Source: Sulfurimonas sp. CG01_land_8_20_14_3_00_36_23 (GTDB taxonomy: Bacteria; Campylobacterota; Campylobacteria; Campylobacterales; Sulfurimonadaceae). Taken from it: 49,218 bases of DNA. Where the stretch lies: contig PETN01000019.1 of the NCBI GenBank assembly GCA_002781365.1, positions 1-49,218 of the forward strand, read 5' to 3'. The notes under the pieces were generated by a model, which saw nothing but the letters and a program-made list of their open reading frames with translations, was not told where the DNA came from and searched no databases. The position numbers and the translations under genes were made by a program. Numbering within the stretch: the first letter of the stretch is position 1; every line of letters starts with the position of its first letter. Below are positions 17,943 through 25,776 of this stretch, one piece after another.

Positions 17943-18647
17943 ATGAGAGCACTTCTTTTGGCTGCGGGACTTGGTACAAGACTTCGACCAATAACAGACA
18001 CAGTACCAAAATGTTTGGTTCCTATTGATGGAAAACCTCTTTTAGGATATTGGCTTGAAAATCTGAGTAAAGCAGGTGTAAATGAGTTTTTAATTAATAC
18101 TTCTTATCTGAGTGAACAGGTTGAAGTGTTTATAAAAGAGAATCCACATGCCAAAAAAGTAACCTTAGTCTATGAAGAAGAGCTTTTAAATACAGGGGGA
18201 ACTCTCTTAGCAAATAGAGATTTTTTTAAAGAAGAACCTTTTATGTTGGTTCACGCTGACAATCTCTCTTTTTGTGATTTTAAAGCGTTTATAGCCGCAC
18301 ATGTTAACCGTCCGAGCGGATGTGAAATAACTATGATGAGTTTTAAAACCGACAACCCCTCGGCATGTGGAATTGTAGAACTAGATGAAGTAGGAGTTGT
18401 GCAAAAGTTTCATGAAAAAGTCGAAAATCCACCCTCAAACCTTGCAAATGGTGCCGTTTATATCTGTGAGCCAAATGTTTTAAAGTTTATTGAGAGCTTG
18501 GGAAAAAAAGAGGTGGATTTCAGCCTTGACGTTTTACCTCATTTCATGGGCAAAATAAGCACTTTTTTAAATGAAGTTTACCACAGAGATATAGGAACTC
18601 CACAAAGCTATGCTCTAGCGCAGTTAGAGTGTAGAACTCTCTTGTAG
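17943..18647 (+). CDS. Sugar-1-phosphate nucleotidyltransferase
   Basis: 234 residues with the NTP-transferase signature LLAAGLGTRLRPITDTVPKCLVPI (residues 4-27). HADN supplies the metal-binding Asp, and the C-terminal DIGTPQSYALAQ is typical of HddC/RmlA/ManC-like proteins. It is the last gene of the plus-strand cluster. Its last 24 bases overlap the end of the convergent maf gene. It carries one exact dispersed motif (18362) and one with a mismatch (18143). It probably makes the NDP-sugar used by the cluster; the nucleotide is unknown. Confidence 0.88.
   Translation: MRALLLAAGLGTRLRPITDTVPKCLVPIDGKPLLGYWLENLSKAGVNEFLINTSYLSEQVEVFIKENPHAKKVTLVYEEELLNTGGTLLANRDFFKEEPFMLVHADNLSFCDFKAFIAAHVNRPSGCEITMMSFKTDNPSACGIVELDEVGVVQKFHEKVENPPSNLANGAVYICEPNVLKFIESLGKKEVDFSLDVLPHFMGKISTFLNEVYHRDIGTPQSYALAQLECRTLL
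18362..18372 (+). repeat. GGCATGTGGAA dispersed motif, exact copy
   Basis: Exact copy inside the nucleotidyltransferase, encoding ACG in the gene frame. A one-mismatch copy on the other strand lies at 18142-18152. Confidence 0.9.
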
Positions 18648-20597
18648 TTTTTGTATATATTCATCTAAAATCCTCATGAGTGCTTCGCAGAGGAGTCTAT
18701 TGACTGCTGGAATGTGTTCATCAATATTTGTTAAATCTTTCGTGTTAAAGAAATCAAATATAAATGTATAAATTAATTTAAAATACTCTTGTAGAATGAA
18801 TGATAAATCGTAACCATTCACAGATGCATCTGTTGTAAGTCTTGAGAGAAGCATGAGTAATGAACCTAAAAATTCACCATGCGTACCAAAGTAGTAGCTA
18901 CGCTGTGCAATGACTATCTCTTTAAGCCCTAAAGCATATGCTAGTTTACCTTTTAAAAGTGCTAGTTCCTCGTCGCTCATAGAGGATGAACTTCTAGAGA
19001 CAAAGGCACTTTGTAGCTCTTTTGATAAATCTGTTTTATCTACTTTTTCAAAACTATCTATCGCAATACTCTCTATTTTTTTTGGAATTGTATTGTTGAA
19101 AAATGCACCATCGTTTAGGTTGTAAACAATTTGGGTGTCTTTTTTAAAGCCCATAGAAGATGCTTTGATAGAGTCAATAGACAAAAGGTACTCTGGCTTT
19201 GTGAAAACCTCTTTTTGAAAGTTTCCAGCTGTTTTTAGAACAGTTTTTCCAAACTCCATTACATCTTCGTGGGTCTGTGCAGATTCTAGGTCTAAATTTT
19301 CACTAAAATGGTGACCGCTAGAGTGTGTTGAACCACTCTTTGGATCAAGAGCTAAATCCAAGCCCAAGAGATATAACTCTTGTACCCCAAGTGCAAGCAG
19401 GATAAGATATGTAGTAGAGCCAACACAAGGAGCAGAGAGATTTCCTATATTTTGCTTATAGGAAGTACCATTCTCATAGAAAAATATATGCTCTTTATTT
19501 AACTTCTTGACAACCGAATTTTGGATTCTTGCAGAGAATAAAAAGAGTGTGTCATCTAAAAAATCCAGTGATTTTAATCTATCAAAATGTGCGGTACTTG
19601 ATTCAAAAGCATCCATATGTGTCACTATGTCTGGTTTGATACTCTCTTTTTCTAAAATATTTAAGGTGGAAGAGAGTGCAACTATAATGAACTTCTCTTG
19701 ATTCTCTTTAATCCACTCTATGTTTGCTTGAAGTGAGGGACCTGCCGCTAACATAAGAACAGGCTTTTTCTCCAATGAAGTATCTGCATACGAGACCAAC
19801 ATATTTAAAAAGTGAAAGTTTTTTTGTATGTAGCCTATAGGAACTAGGTATTGCGTGAGTATATCTTTGTAGAAAAATATATTGTGTGATTGTGAAATGA
19901 CTCTTAAGTGAAACTCTTTGAGTTTCTCCTCATTATGATTTAGCATGTGGAAATATTTTAGATAGTGGTTGTAGTAAAACTTGTTATTTAAAAATTGATT
20001 TGCTTTGAGGACAAACTCCTCGTTTGAATTAAAAACAGAGAAGATAAGTTCGGATTTTAAGGATAGCTCATAATATTTTGTAACAAAAAGGGATAGCTTA
20101 AAGAGTTCTATATCATCTTCAATAATAAGATAAATATTCGCACCTATTTTTTTGTCAATTTCTGTGATATGTGTTCCAAGCCCTGCACCAAAAAAGATAA
20201 ACTTTTTGATGCTATGCATCTCAGAGGCAGGGTTGAGGTTCTTTTTTATATATCTTAATATGGGTGCAATATCTACAAAATGCTCTGACTCTATCTCAAG
20301 AGGAATCTTTTTAAAGCTCTCAAATAGATTGGAGTCTCTTTTAAAATTAATGCTTTTACTTGCAAGAGAGGCATAATCTTTACTGCTAGAGTTGTAAAGA
20401 TAGTCACCGCTTGAGAGTTCTAAAACATCAAAATAGTCATCTCTGATGATGAGTTCATATCTGTTTTGATATTGATTGTTCTCTATAGCTGTATCAAATG
20501 CTAATAGTTTGTCATAAACATCTCTATGATTTTTTGCCAAGTATTGGATATTCTCATGGAATGTTGTAACTGCTATCTCGTTTAGATTATTTGGCAT
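18624..20597 (-). CDS. Motility-associated factor (Maf) glycosyltransferase, flagellin-modifying
   Basis: 657 residues with the MAF/DUF115 core at about 275-450 (LMLAAGPSLQ, ALSSTLNILEK, DIVTHMDAFE, then LYLLGLDLAL). The N-terminal region (AIENNQYQNRYELIIRDDYFDVLEL) is typical of Campylobacterota Maf proteins. These cytoplasmic enzymes transfer pseudaminic or legionaminic acid from CMP to Ser/Thr of flagellin. It closes the pse operon here and flagellar genes lie nearby. The ATG lies inside an exact GGCATGTGGAA motif on the opposite strand. AAGGA precedes the start. Confidence 0.92.
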   Translation of the reverse strand: MPNNLNEIAVTTFHENIQYLAKNHRDVYDKLLAFDTAIENNQYQNRYELIIRDDYFDVLELSSGDYLYNSSSKDYASLASKSINFKRDSNLFESFKKIPLEIESEHFVDIAPILRYIKKNLNPASEMHSIKKFIFFGAGLGTHITEIDKKIGANIYLIIEDDIELFKLSLFVTKYYELSLKSELIFSVFNSNEEFVLKANQFLNNKFYYNHYLKYFHMLNHNEEKLKEFHLRVISQSHNIFFYKDILTQYLVPIGYIQKNFHFLNMLVSYADTSLEKKPVLMLAAGPSLQANIEWIKENQEKFIIVALSSTLNILEKESIKPDIVTHMDAFESSTAHFDRLKSLDFLDDTLFLFSARIQNSVVKKLNKEHIFFYENGTSYKQNIGNLSAPCVGSTTYLILLALGVQELYLLGLDLALDPKSGSTHSSGHHFSENLDLESAQTHEDVMEFGKTVLKTAGNFQKEVFTKPEYLLSIDSIKASSMGFKKDTQIVYNLNDGAFFNNTIPKKIESIAIDSFEKVDKTDLSKELQSAFVSRSSSSMSDEELALLKGKLAYALGLKEIVIAQRSYYFGTHGEFLGSLLMLLSRLTTDASVNGYDLSFILQEYFKLIYTFIFDFFNTKDLTNIDEHIPAVNRLLCEALMRILDEYIQKLQESSTL

Positions 20598-20603
20598 GTG
20601 GAA
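20593..20603 (+). repeat. GGCATGTGGAA motif overlapping the maf start codon
   Basis: Exact copy. The maf ATG (20597-20595) is part of the motif, and the rest fills the spacer between the AAGGA ribosome binding site and the start. Confidence 0.9.
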
Positions 20604-20609
20604 ATATCC

Positions 20610-21290
20610 TTATTTTATTACTCTTACAGATTCAAAAGCTTCGACATACTTTTTTCCGATGCGCATACCTTGATATTTGGCATTTAACTCAATCCCATCT
20701 AAGCTTCTAGGGTGTGGATATGCACAGAGTTCAGATGTATACTCCCTCATCGCCTCAAGTTTTAAATTCAAAGTGTCACTAATATCAAAAAATATATCAG
20801 GTGAAAATGAGAGCGGGTAATTCCACTCGGTTGAACTTAAAACTTCAAAAGAGTAGATCTCTTTGACAGACTCATCTTCCATAGGTCTTGTTGCTGTTAT
20901 TACAGCTTTGTAGGTAATTTGATGGTCTATATTTAAATCATTTTTGAAATGGGTGAAAATAATGTCAGGTTGCACTTCATCTTTGACATCAGAGATGACT
21001 TTTATAATATCAAGTAAATCAATACTGTCAAACCTATTGTCTGCAAAATGATGCACAAATGTTTTTTTTATGCCAATGCATGCGTTTGCTTTTTGTATCT
21101 CTTGGTTTAAAATTTCTAGTTCTTCTTTTTTTTCTTGGACAACTCTTTGTATATCTCTGCTTGTTTTACCCTCTCCGAGGATGAGAGTATACGCTTCGTA
21201 TCCCTCTTTTATAAGTCTTGCAACTGTACCAAAACATCCAAGAACTTCATCATCTGGGTGCGCGGCGACAATTAGGATTTTTTTACTCAT
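20610..21290 (-). CDS. PIG-L/LmbE-family deacetylase
   Basis: 226 residues with the metal-binding AAHPDDEVLGC motif at about 9-19 (the first His and the Asp pair of the family). The later THFKNDLNIDHQITYKA supplies the third His. Members remove N-acetyl groups from GlcNAc-type substrates. Here it sits between wbqC and maf in the pseudaminic acid operon, so deacetylation of a nonulosonic acid or its precursor is plausible. It overlaps wbqC by 8 bases. AGAGGAAG precedes the ATG. Confidence 0.88.
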   Translation of the reverse strand: MSKKILIVAAHPDDEVLGCFGTVARLIKEGYEAYTLILGEGKTSRDIQRVVQEKKEELEILNQEIQKANACIGIKKTFVHHFADNRFDSIDLLDIIKVISDVKDEVQPDIIFTHFKNDLNIDHQITYKAVITATRPMEDESVKEIYSFEVLSSTEWNYPLSFSPDIFFDISDTLNLKLEAMREYTSELCAYPHPRSLDGIELNAKYQGMRIGKKYVEAFESVRVIK

Positions 21291-21990
21291 GTGGCACTTC
21301 CTCTTTTGTAATGTTGTTTTTTAAGAGTATCTCTTTTGGATTTTTTTCATTAAATAGTAAATCAATTATACCCATATATGGGTGGAAGCTTTTTGCATTT
21401 TGCGTATAAGTTGGATGTTTATACTCTTGAAAATAGGGTTTGATTCCATGTTCGTTTAAAATTTTCTCATCCGCATACTCTTTTCCAAGGGCTCCAAATA
21501 TGAAAGTCTCGGCATTTAGTTTTTCGCACATTTCAATCACGTAAAAGAGCTTTTTAGACTCTATATGAAGCGAGGAAGCATGAATGATTTGAGTCTCTAT
21601 TTTTAGATAATCTACTAAAAAGTTCAAATAAGCATCCGTGTAGTCGATTAAAAAATCACTCTCTATGGCGTAGACTTTTTCAAGTTCACCAAAAACTCTC
21701 TCAAAGTAGGGAGCTTTTTTATAGGCCTGCTCAATGCTTTTTTTGTGTTTTATTTTCCACATGCTGTTGGCAATTTTTATATCTCTAATAGTCTTTGTTT
21801 TATACTCTTTTGTCTCAACAGGGATGCTGAGCATTACTTCATTGGAGTTTTGTAGGATTCTGTTTCGATTGATAAATGAGTTTTTTTCAAACTGCACATC
21901 ATCCATAACAACAAAAATATCACACAGCAGTATCTTATGTATAAACCCTAGCCATGGGTTATAAGCACTTTGATGGGCAGAGAGAATCAT
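21283..21990 (-). CDS. WbqC-like family protein
   Basis: 235 residues beginning ILSAHQSAYNPWLGFIHKILLCDIFVVMDDVQFEKNSFINRN, the signature of the WbqC-like family found in O-antigen and flagellin-glycan loci. The biochemical role of the family is not established to my knowledge; some members are linked to N-acylation of amino sugars. Its placement next to the deacetylase suggests replacing an N-acetyl with another acyl group (inference). A 51-base gap separates it from the upstream acetyltransferase. Confidence 0.85.
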   Translation of the reverse strand: MILSAHQSAYNPWLGFIHKILLCDIFVVMDDVQFEKNSFINRNRILQNSNEVMLSIPVETKEYKTKTIRDIKIANSMWKIKHKKSIEQAYKKAPYFERVFGELEKVYAIESDFLIDYTDAYLNFLVDYLKIETQIIHASSLHIESKKLFYVIEMCEKLNAETFIFGALGKEYADEKILNEHGIKPYFQEYKHPTYTQNAKSFHPYMGIIDLLFNEKNPKEILLKNNITKEEVPHE

Positions 21991-22041
21991 GCGTTTTTAT
22001 TTTTTTTATATTGGTTTTGGATAAGCGTTTGAGCAGTGAAC

Positions 22042-22473
22042 TCATTTTTCATAATAACCCTTTTTGACTGTTGCGGGATTGCCTGTGACTAAAGAGTAGG
22101 GAGGTATTTCGCCTAAGTTGATTAAAATAGTCCCCGCTCCCACAACGCTATGATGACCGATTTTAACATAACCACCTATAAAAGAGTGAGAGCCGATAAA
22201 TACACTCTCTTCAATGATTATTTCTCGACGCTCTATCTCGTGACTCAGTCCAAGGGTAAGCTTATGAGAATCAGCACAGTTTATGGAGACAAAAGATGCA
22301 ATATCACAGTTTTTTCCGATGGTAACCTTTGATTTATTTGCATTTACTTCGCTAAAAAATCCAATAGTTGTACCTTCTCCGATTGTATAGTTTCCTGATA
22401 TGTAGACAAGAGGATGTATACTGTTTTGAGGTAGTTCAAGTGATTCTACTACTTTTTCTTTAAACTCTTTCAC
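22042..22473 (-). CDS. Left-handed beta-helix (hexapeptide) acetyltransferase
   Basis: 143 residues with hexapeptide repeats through about 30-130 (IGEGTTIGF, VTIGKNCDIASF, VFIGSHSFIGG, KIGHHSVVGAGTI), ending in SLVTGNPATVKKGY, typical of NeuD/VatD-like O- or N-acyltransferases. It lacks the N-terminal Rossmann domain of PglD. The start is GTG, in a 4-base overlap with pseI, with AAAGGA upstream. The usual pse acetyltransferase, PseH, is a GNAT protein, so this is not a standard PseH and may decorate the sugar further. Confidence 0.85.
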   Translation of the reverse strand: MKEFKEKVVESLELPQNSIHPLVYISGNYTIGEGTTIGFFSEVNANKSKVTIGKNCDIASFVSINCADSHKLTLGLSHEIERREIIIEESVFIGSHSFIGGYVKIGHHSVVGAGTILINLGEIPPYSLVTGNPATVKKGYYEK

Positions 22474-23486
22474 ACTAAATCCTTTAATTTTATGGCGCTG
22501 TTTTTATCTATCCTGTTTTTTACTTTTTTACCTAAAATATTTTGAATCTCTTTAGGTGGGAGCATATCTTCTTCACTCACTCTTTTAAAAGATATATTTT
22601 CATGCGTGAGTGTATCGCCGATTTCAAGGTTTTCTTCAGCCACGATGGATCTTCTGGCTATTTTTCTCATCTCTAACTCTTTTGGAGTTGGTATAAGTTC
22701 AGAATTTCCAATCGCTTTTTCGATAAATCGGATGGCTTCGACATATTTTTTTAGCTCCTCAGGAGTGATACTAAACCAATGGTCAGGTCCTGCCATAGTA
22801 GTGTCCAAAGTAAAATGTTTCTCAATGACTTTCGCACCAAAACATACTGAACCTACTGCAGCGGTGCTTCCAAGAGTATGGTCAGAAAAGCCTACTTTTA
22901 CGTTGAAAGTATCACGAATCATGGGTATCTTTTTAAGATTGACTTCCTTGGCATCTGCTGGGTAAGAGGATACACAGTGAAGTACGGTAATATCTTCATT
23001 TTTCATCTCTCTTATACTCGAAATTGCATCTTCTATCTCGTCTGCGTACGCCATGCCTGCGGAAATTATCATCGGCTTTTGTTTGGAAGCGTAGTACTTT
23101 AAAAGATCTAAGTTTGTCAAATCATCACTACCAACTTTTATAAATGGAAGTTCAGTGAGCGAGAGAAGAAAGTCTAAATCAGACTTATTCTGTGCCGTTG
23201 AAGAGAAAAGAATATTTTGTTGTTTACAGTACTCTATTATCTCCATCCATTCACTCTTTGTAAACTCATATCTTTTAAACATCTCCAGCATCGACTCAGT
23301 AACTTCTTTTCCTTGGGATTGATAGGTATAAGTTTGCTTTGAGTCACTCACAAACTCTTCGGCTCTAAAAGTTTGAAACTTGACACAATTGACTCCAGCT
23401 TTTTTTGCTTCATCAATCATCTTTTTTGCAGTTTTTAAATCGCCATTGTGATTGATGCCAACTTCTGCAATGATGAAAAGACTCAT
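22470..23486 (-). CDS. pseI: Pseudaminic acid synthase (NeuB family)
   Basis: NeuB fold: FIIAEVGINHNGDLKTAKKMID at the N-terminus, then VKFQTF, FSSTAQNKSDLDFL, VLHCVSSYPA, GFSDHTLG and EKHFTLDTTMAGPDHWFSI. A C-terminal SAF (antifreeze-like) domain starts near residue 275. It condenses PEP with 2,4-diacetamido-trideoxy-altrose to give pseudaminic acid. The start chosen is ATG 23486, overlapping the upstream methyltransferase stop as ATGA, rather than an in-frame ATG 24 bases further upstream. PseI is preferred over LegI/NeuB because pseC, pseF and pseG are adjacent. Confidence 0.88.
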   Translation of the reverse strand: MSLFIIAEVGINHNGDLKTAKKMIDEAKKAGVNCVKFQTFRAEEFVSDSKQTYTYQSQGKEVTESMLEMFKRYEFTKSEWMEIIEYCKQQNILFSSTAQNKSDLDFLLSLTELPFIKVGSDDLTNLDLLKYYASKQKPMIISAGMAYADEIEDAISSIREMKNEDITVLHCVSSYPADAKEVNLKKIPMIRDTFNVKVGFSDHTLGSTAAVGSVCFGAKVIEKHFTLDTTMAGPDHWFSITPEELKKYVEAIRFIEKAIGNSELIPTPKELEMRKIARRSIVAEENLEIGDTLTHENISFKRVSEEDMLPPKEIQNILGKKVKNRIDKNSAIKLKDLV

Positions 23487-24196
23487 TTTTTGACACCTAC
23501 TATAATCCATTCTGCATAGTTGTATTGAGCATTGGAAGTGTCGTAAAGTGTAGTGCTTGTATTTGCATTGATCAATTTTATGTCACAAAATGAAAATAGA
23601 TCAAACAGCTCATCATAGGTTGAAAAGTGAACAATACCCGTATTATGAAAAGAGCCAGATTCGATATTTTTATAGGTATTAGCTTCTACCTCTTGTGCTT
23701 TTAAGAGACCTTCTTTTATTTTTACAAGGTCAGGGTTCGTATCAGAAAATTTAAAAGAGATGATGAGACCACCTTTTTTTAAAACTCTATTTGCCTCTTG
23801 CCACCATAGTTTTATATCACTAAGTGTCCCACAGTAGGTTGCTTCTCTATCAATGATTATATCCATGCTCTCATCATCAAATGGCAGATTGTCAAAGTAG
23901 GCTTGTTGGATATTTACTTTTACGTTTCTAGCTTCACACAATTCATTTGCAATCTTACAAGCACTTCGACTCCCATCTATACCATAGGTTTTAAACCCCT
24001 CTTGGGCAATAAACCATAAGTTATTTCCTGTGCCAGAACCAATCTCTAGTACTTTTATATCTTCTCTATCTCTTGCTTGCGTAGCTAAGAATTGCAAGCT
24101 ATTGAAAAAAATAGATACCAATTCACCATAAGGATATCTGTTTATATGCTTTTTTTGTGAGTAAATATTCTCTTCCCAACTTGAGTCAAATGACAT
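23483..24196 (-). CDS. SAM-dependent methyltransferase in the pse operon
   Basis: 237 residues with SAM motif I VLEIGSGTGNNLWF, GIDGSRSACKIA at strand 2, and DIIIDREATYC at motif IV. It overlaps the end of pseG by 55 bases and the start of pseI by 4. An AAAGGA ribosome binding site precedes the ATG. Methyltransferases are not part of the core pseudaminic pathway, so it may O-methylate the finished sugar or modify flagellin. No target can be read. Confidence 0.85.
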   Translation of the reverse strand: MSFDSSWEENIYSQKKHINRYPYGELVSIFFNSLQFLATQARDREDIKVLEIGSGTGNNLWFIAQEGFKTYGIDGSRSACKIANELCEARNVKVNIQQAYFDNLPFDDESMDIIIDREATYCGTLSDIKLWWQEANRVLKKGGLIISFKFSDTNPDLVKIKEGLLKAQEVEANTYKNIESGSFHNTGIVHFSTYDELFDLFSFCDIKLINANTSTTLYDTSNAQYNYAEWIIVGVKK

Positions 24197-25065
24197 TGCA
24201 ATCCTTTTTTGTTGAATTTATTTAATGTTCTAAATCTTTTCATTTTTAAATATCTATATATATCGTCCTGATTGGATGCTGTCTTAATAGCGATAAAAGG
24301 AAGCTCCATAAAATAGACTTCATTGAGAATGACACTTGGAGTTACAATGGCAAAGTCACTCTTTCTCATTAGTGTTGCAATGGTACTTGAATCTATATGT
24401 AGAGTAACCCTTTTTTGATTTTTAACATATCTTTTTAAACTATTGAGATGTCTATTTGAAGAGGTAGTTACAAGATGCACTTTTGTCTTTTTAAACTCTT
24501 TTAGAACTTCTAAAATTTTTTTACTTATGTTTTTCTCATCTGTTCCACCCATAGCAATAAAAACAGTTTTTTTCTTTCGAAGAGCTTCTCTTTTTTTCTT
24601 TTGGGTGTAAAACTCATCTCTTAGAAGTGTGTATGCGCTTCCACATTGTAGCTTACACTCTGAAGGTAGTAAGTTTTTGTATTTTTTTTCATTGGCACTA
24701 ATGTTATGGTTTAGAAGAGTATCACAGTTATGTTTTTCATAGGTATCATCCAAGGCTAAAATTTTCACTTGAGAGTTTGCTTTAATGAAACTTTCATACA
24801 CATAATCTATACCGTAATGGTCAATCACAAGGAGATCAATTTTTAGTTCTTCAATGAGCTTTAACAATTCGCTTTTTTTGTTTGAGTTTAAGATTTTAAG
24901 CTTGTATCCAGCTTCTAAAATTGTATGATTAATGTTGCCTGCAAGATTTTGTGTCGCAAAAGTTATCTCGGCATGTGGAAATTGTTTACATAGAACCAAA
25001 TCACGCATGATGTGCCCGAGACCGATTTGTGATGATGCATCTACTCTAACTAAAATTTTTTGCAA
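24142..25065 (-). CDS. pseG: UDP-6-deoxy-AltdiNAc hydrolase
   Basis: 307 residues starting VRVDASSQIGLGHIMRDLVL, the PseG signature (a MurG-like GT-B fold that cleaves UDP to release 2,4-diacetamido-2,4,6-trideoxy-L-altrose). ALDDTYEKHNCDTLLNHN and the later FIAMGGTDEKNISKKIL are family features. The start codon is TTG at 25065, 5 bases after the pseF stop. The C-terminal end overlaps the methyltransferase by 55 bases. One exact dispersed motif lies at 24970-24980. Confidence 0.9.
   Translation of the reverse strand: MQKILVRVDASSQIGLGHIMRDLVLCKQFPHAEITFATQNLAGNINHTILEAGYKLKILNSNKKSELLKLIEELKIDLLVIDHYGIDYVYESFIKANSQVKILALDDTYEKHNCDTLLNHNISANEKKYKNLLPSECKLQCGSAYTLLRDEFYTQKKKREALRKKKTVFIAMGGTDEKNISKKILEVLKEFKKTKVHLVTTSSNRHLNSLKRYVKNQKRVTLHIDSSTIATLMRKSDFAIVTPSVILNEVYFMELPFIAIKTASNQDDIYRYLKMKRFRTLNKFNKKGLQCHLTQVGKRIFTHKKSI
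24970..24980 (+). repeat. GGCATGTGGAA dispersed motif, exact copy
   Basis: Exact copy antisense to pseG, read in the gene as FPHAE. Confidence 0.9.
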
Positions 25066-25070
25066 AATAT

Positions 25071-25763
25071 TTACCTGTTGATGACTTCATACATAATTTC
25101 AGCGCGTCTCCAATCCTCCAGAGTATCAATATCCTGTACTAAATATCTTGGCAGAATAATGGGAATACTTTCATTGGAAAACATCATTTCTATGGCGGGT
25201 TTATGAAGATTTGTCCAGTAAAATTGTCCTGCATCCTGGTAAGCTTCTACTAAATCTTGGCTTCTTGATTCGTAGTACTGCGGTGTAAACATTTCACATC
25301 TTCCATCCTGATTCAAAAAGAAAGTTCTCTGAATTGGAAAGGGCATGGAAGTAGCTGAAAAAGCATTCGTCGCATCATTTTTTTGAAGTTCATTGTAGCC
25401 TTGAAGTAGGTACTTATATCGCATCAGTGGAGCTGTAGCATAGATAGTGCAAGCATAATCATACTCTTTACCAATGGATTTGAGATATGCAAGTGCATGC
25501 TTGATGACATCTGCGCTATCGGCAAAATCATCTGATAGCTCTTTTGGTCTTATGAAGGGAACTTCTGCCCCGTACTCTTTTGCAACCTTTGCAATCTCTT
25601 CATCATCTGTTGAGACAATCACTTTTTCAAAAAGTTTACTTTTAAGAGCAACTTCAATAGAGTAGGCTATAAGTGGCTTTCCGTGAAAATCTTTGATATT
25701 TTTTTTTGGAATTCGTTTACTTCCCCCACGTGCTGGGATGATGGCAACTGCTTTAGTTTGCAT
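25071..25763 (-). CDS. pseF: Pseudaminic acid cytidylyltransferase
   Basis: 230 residues with the CMP-nonulosonate synthetase signature IIPARGGSKRIPKKNI (residues 8-23), VIVSTDDEEIAKVA and YQDAGQFYW. The protein activates pseudaminic acid as CMP-Pse for Maf. The ribosome binding site is a perfect AAGGAGGT seven bases before the ATG, the strongest in the operon. Separated from pseC by 13 bases. Confidence 0.9.
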   Translation of the reverse strand: MQTKAVAIIPARGGSKRIPKKNIKDFHGKPLIAYSIEVALKSKLFEKVIVSTDDEEIAKVAKEYGAEVPFIRPKELSDDFADSADVIKHALAYLKSIGKEYDYACTIYATAPLMRYKYLLQGYNELQKNDATNAFSATSMPFPIQRTFFLNQDGRCEMFTPQYYESRSQDLVEAYQDAGQFYWTNLHKPAIEMMFSNESIPIILPRYLVQDIDTLEDWRRAEIMYEVINR

Positions 25764-25776
25764 TCAAATTACCTCC

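Noticed and set aside
23487-23510. Upstream ATG extending pseI by eight residues
   Set aside because: The extension has no counterpart in NeuB proteins, and the ATG at 23486 forms the usual ATGA overlap with the upstream gene.
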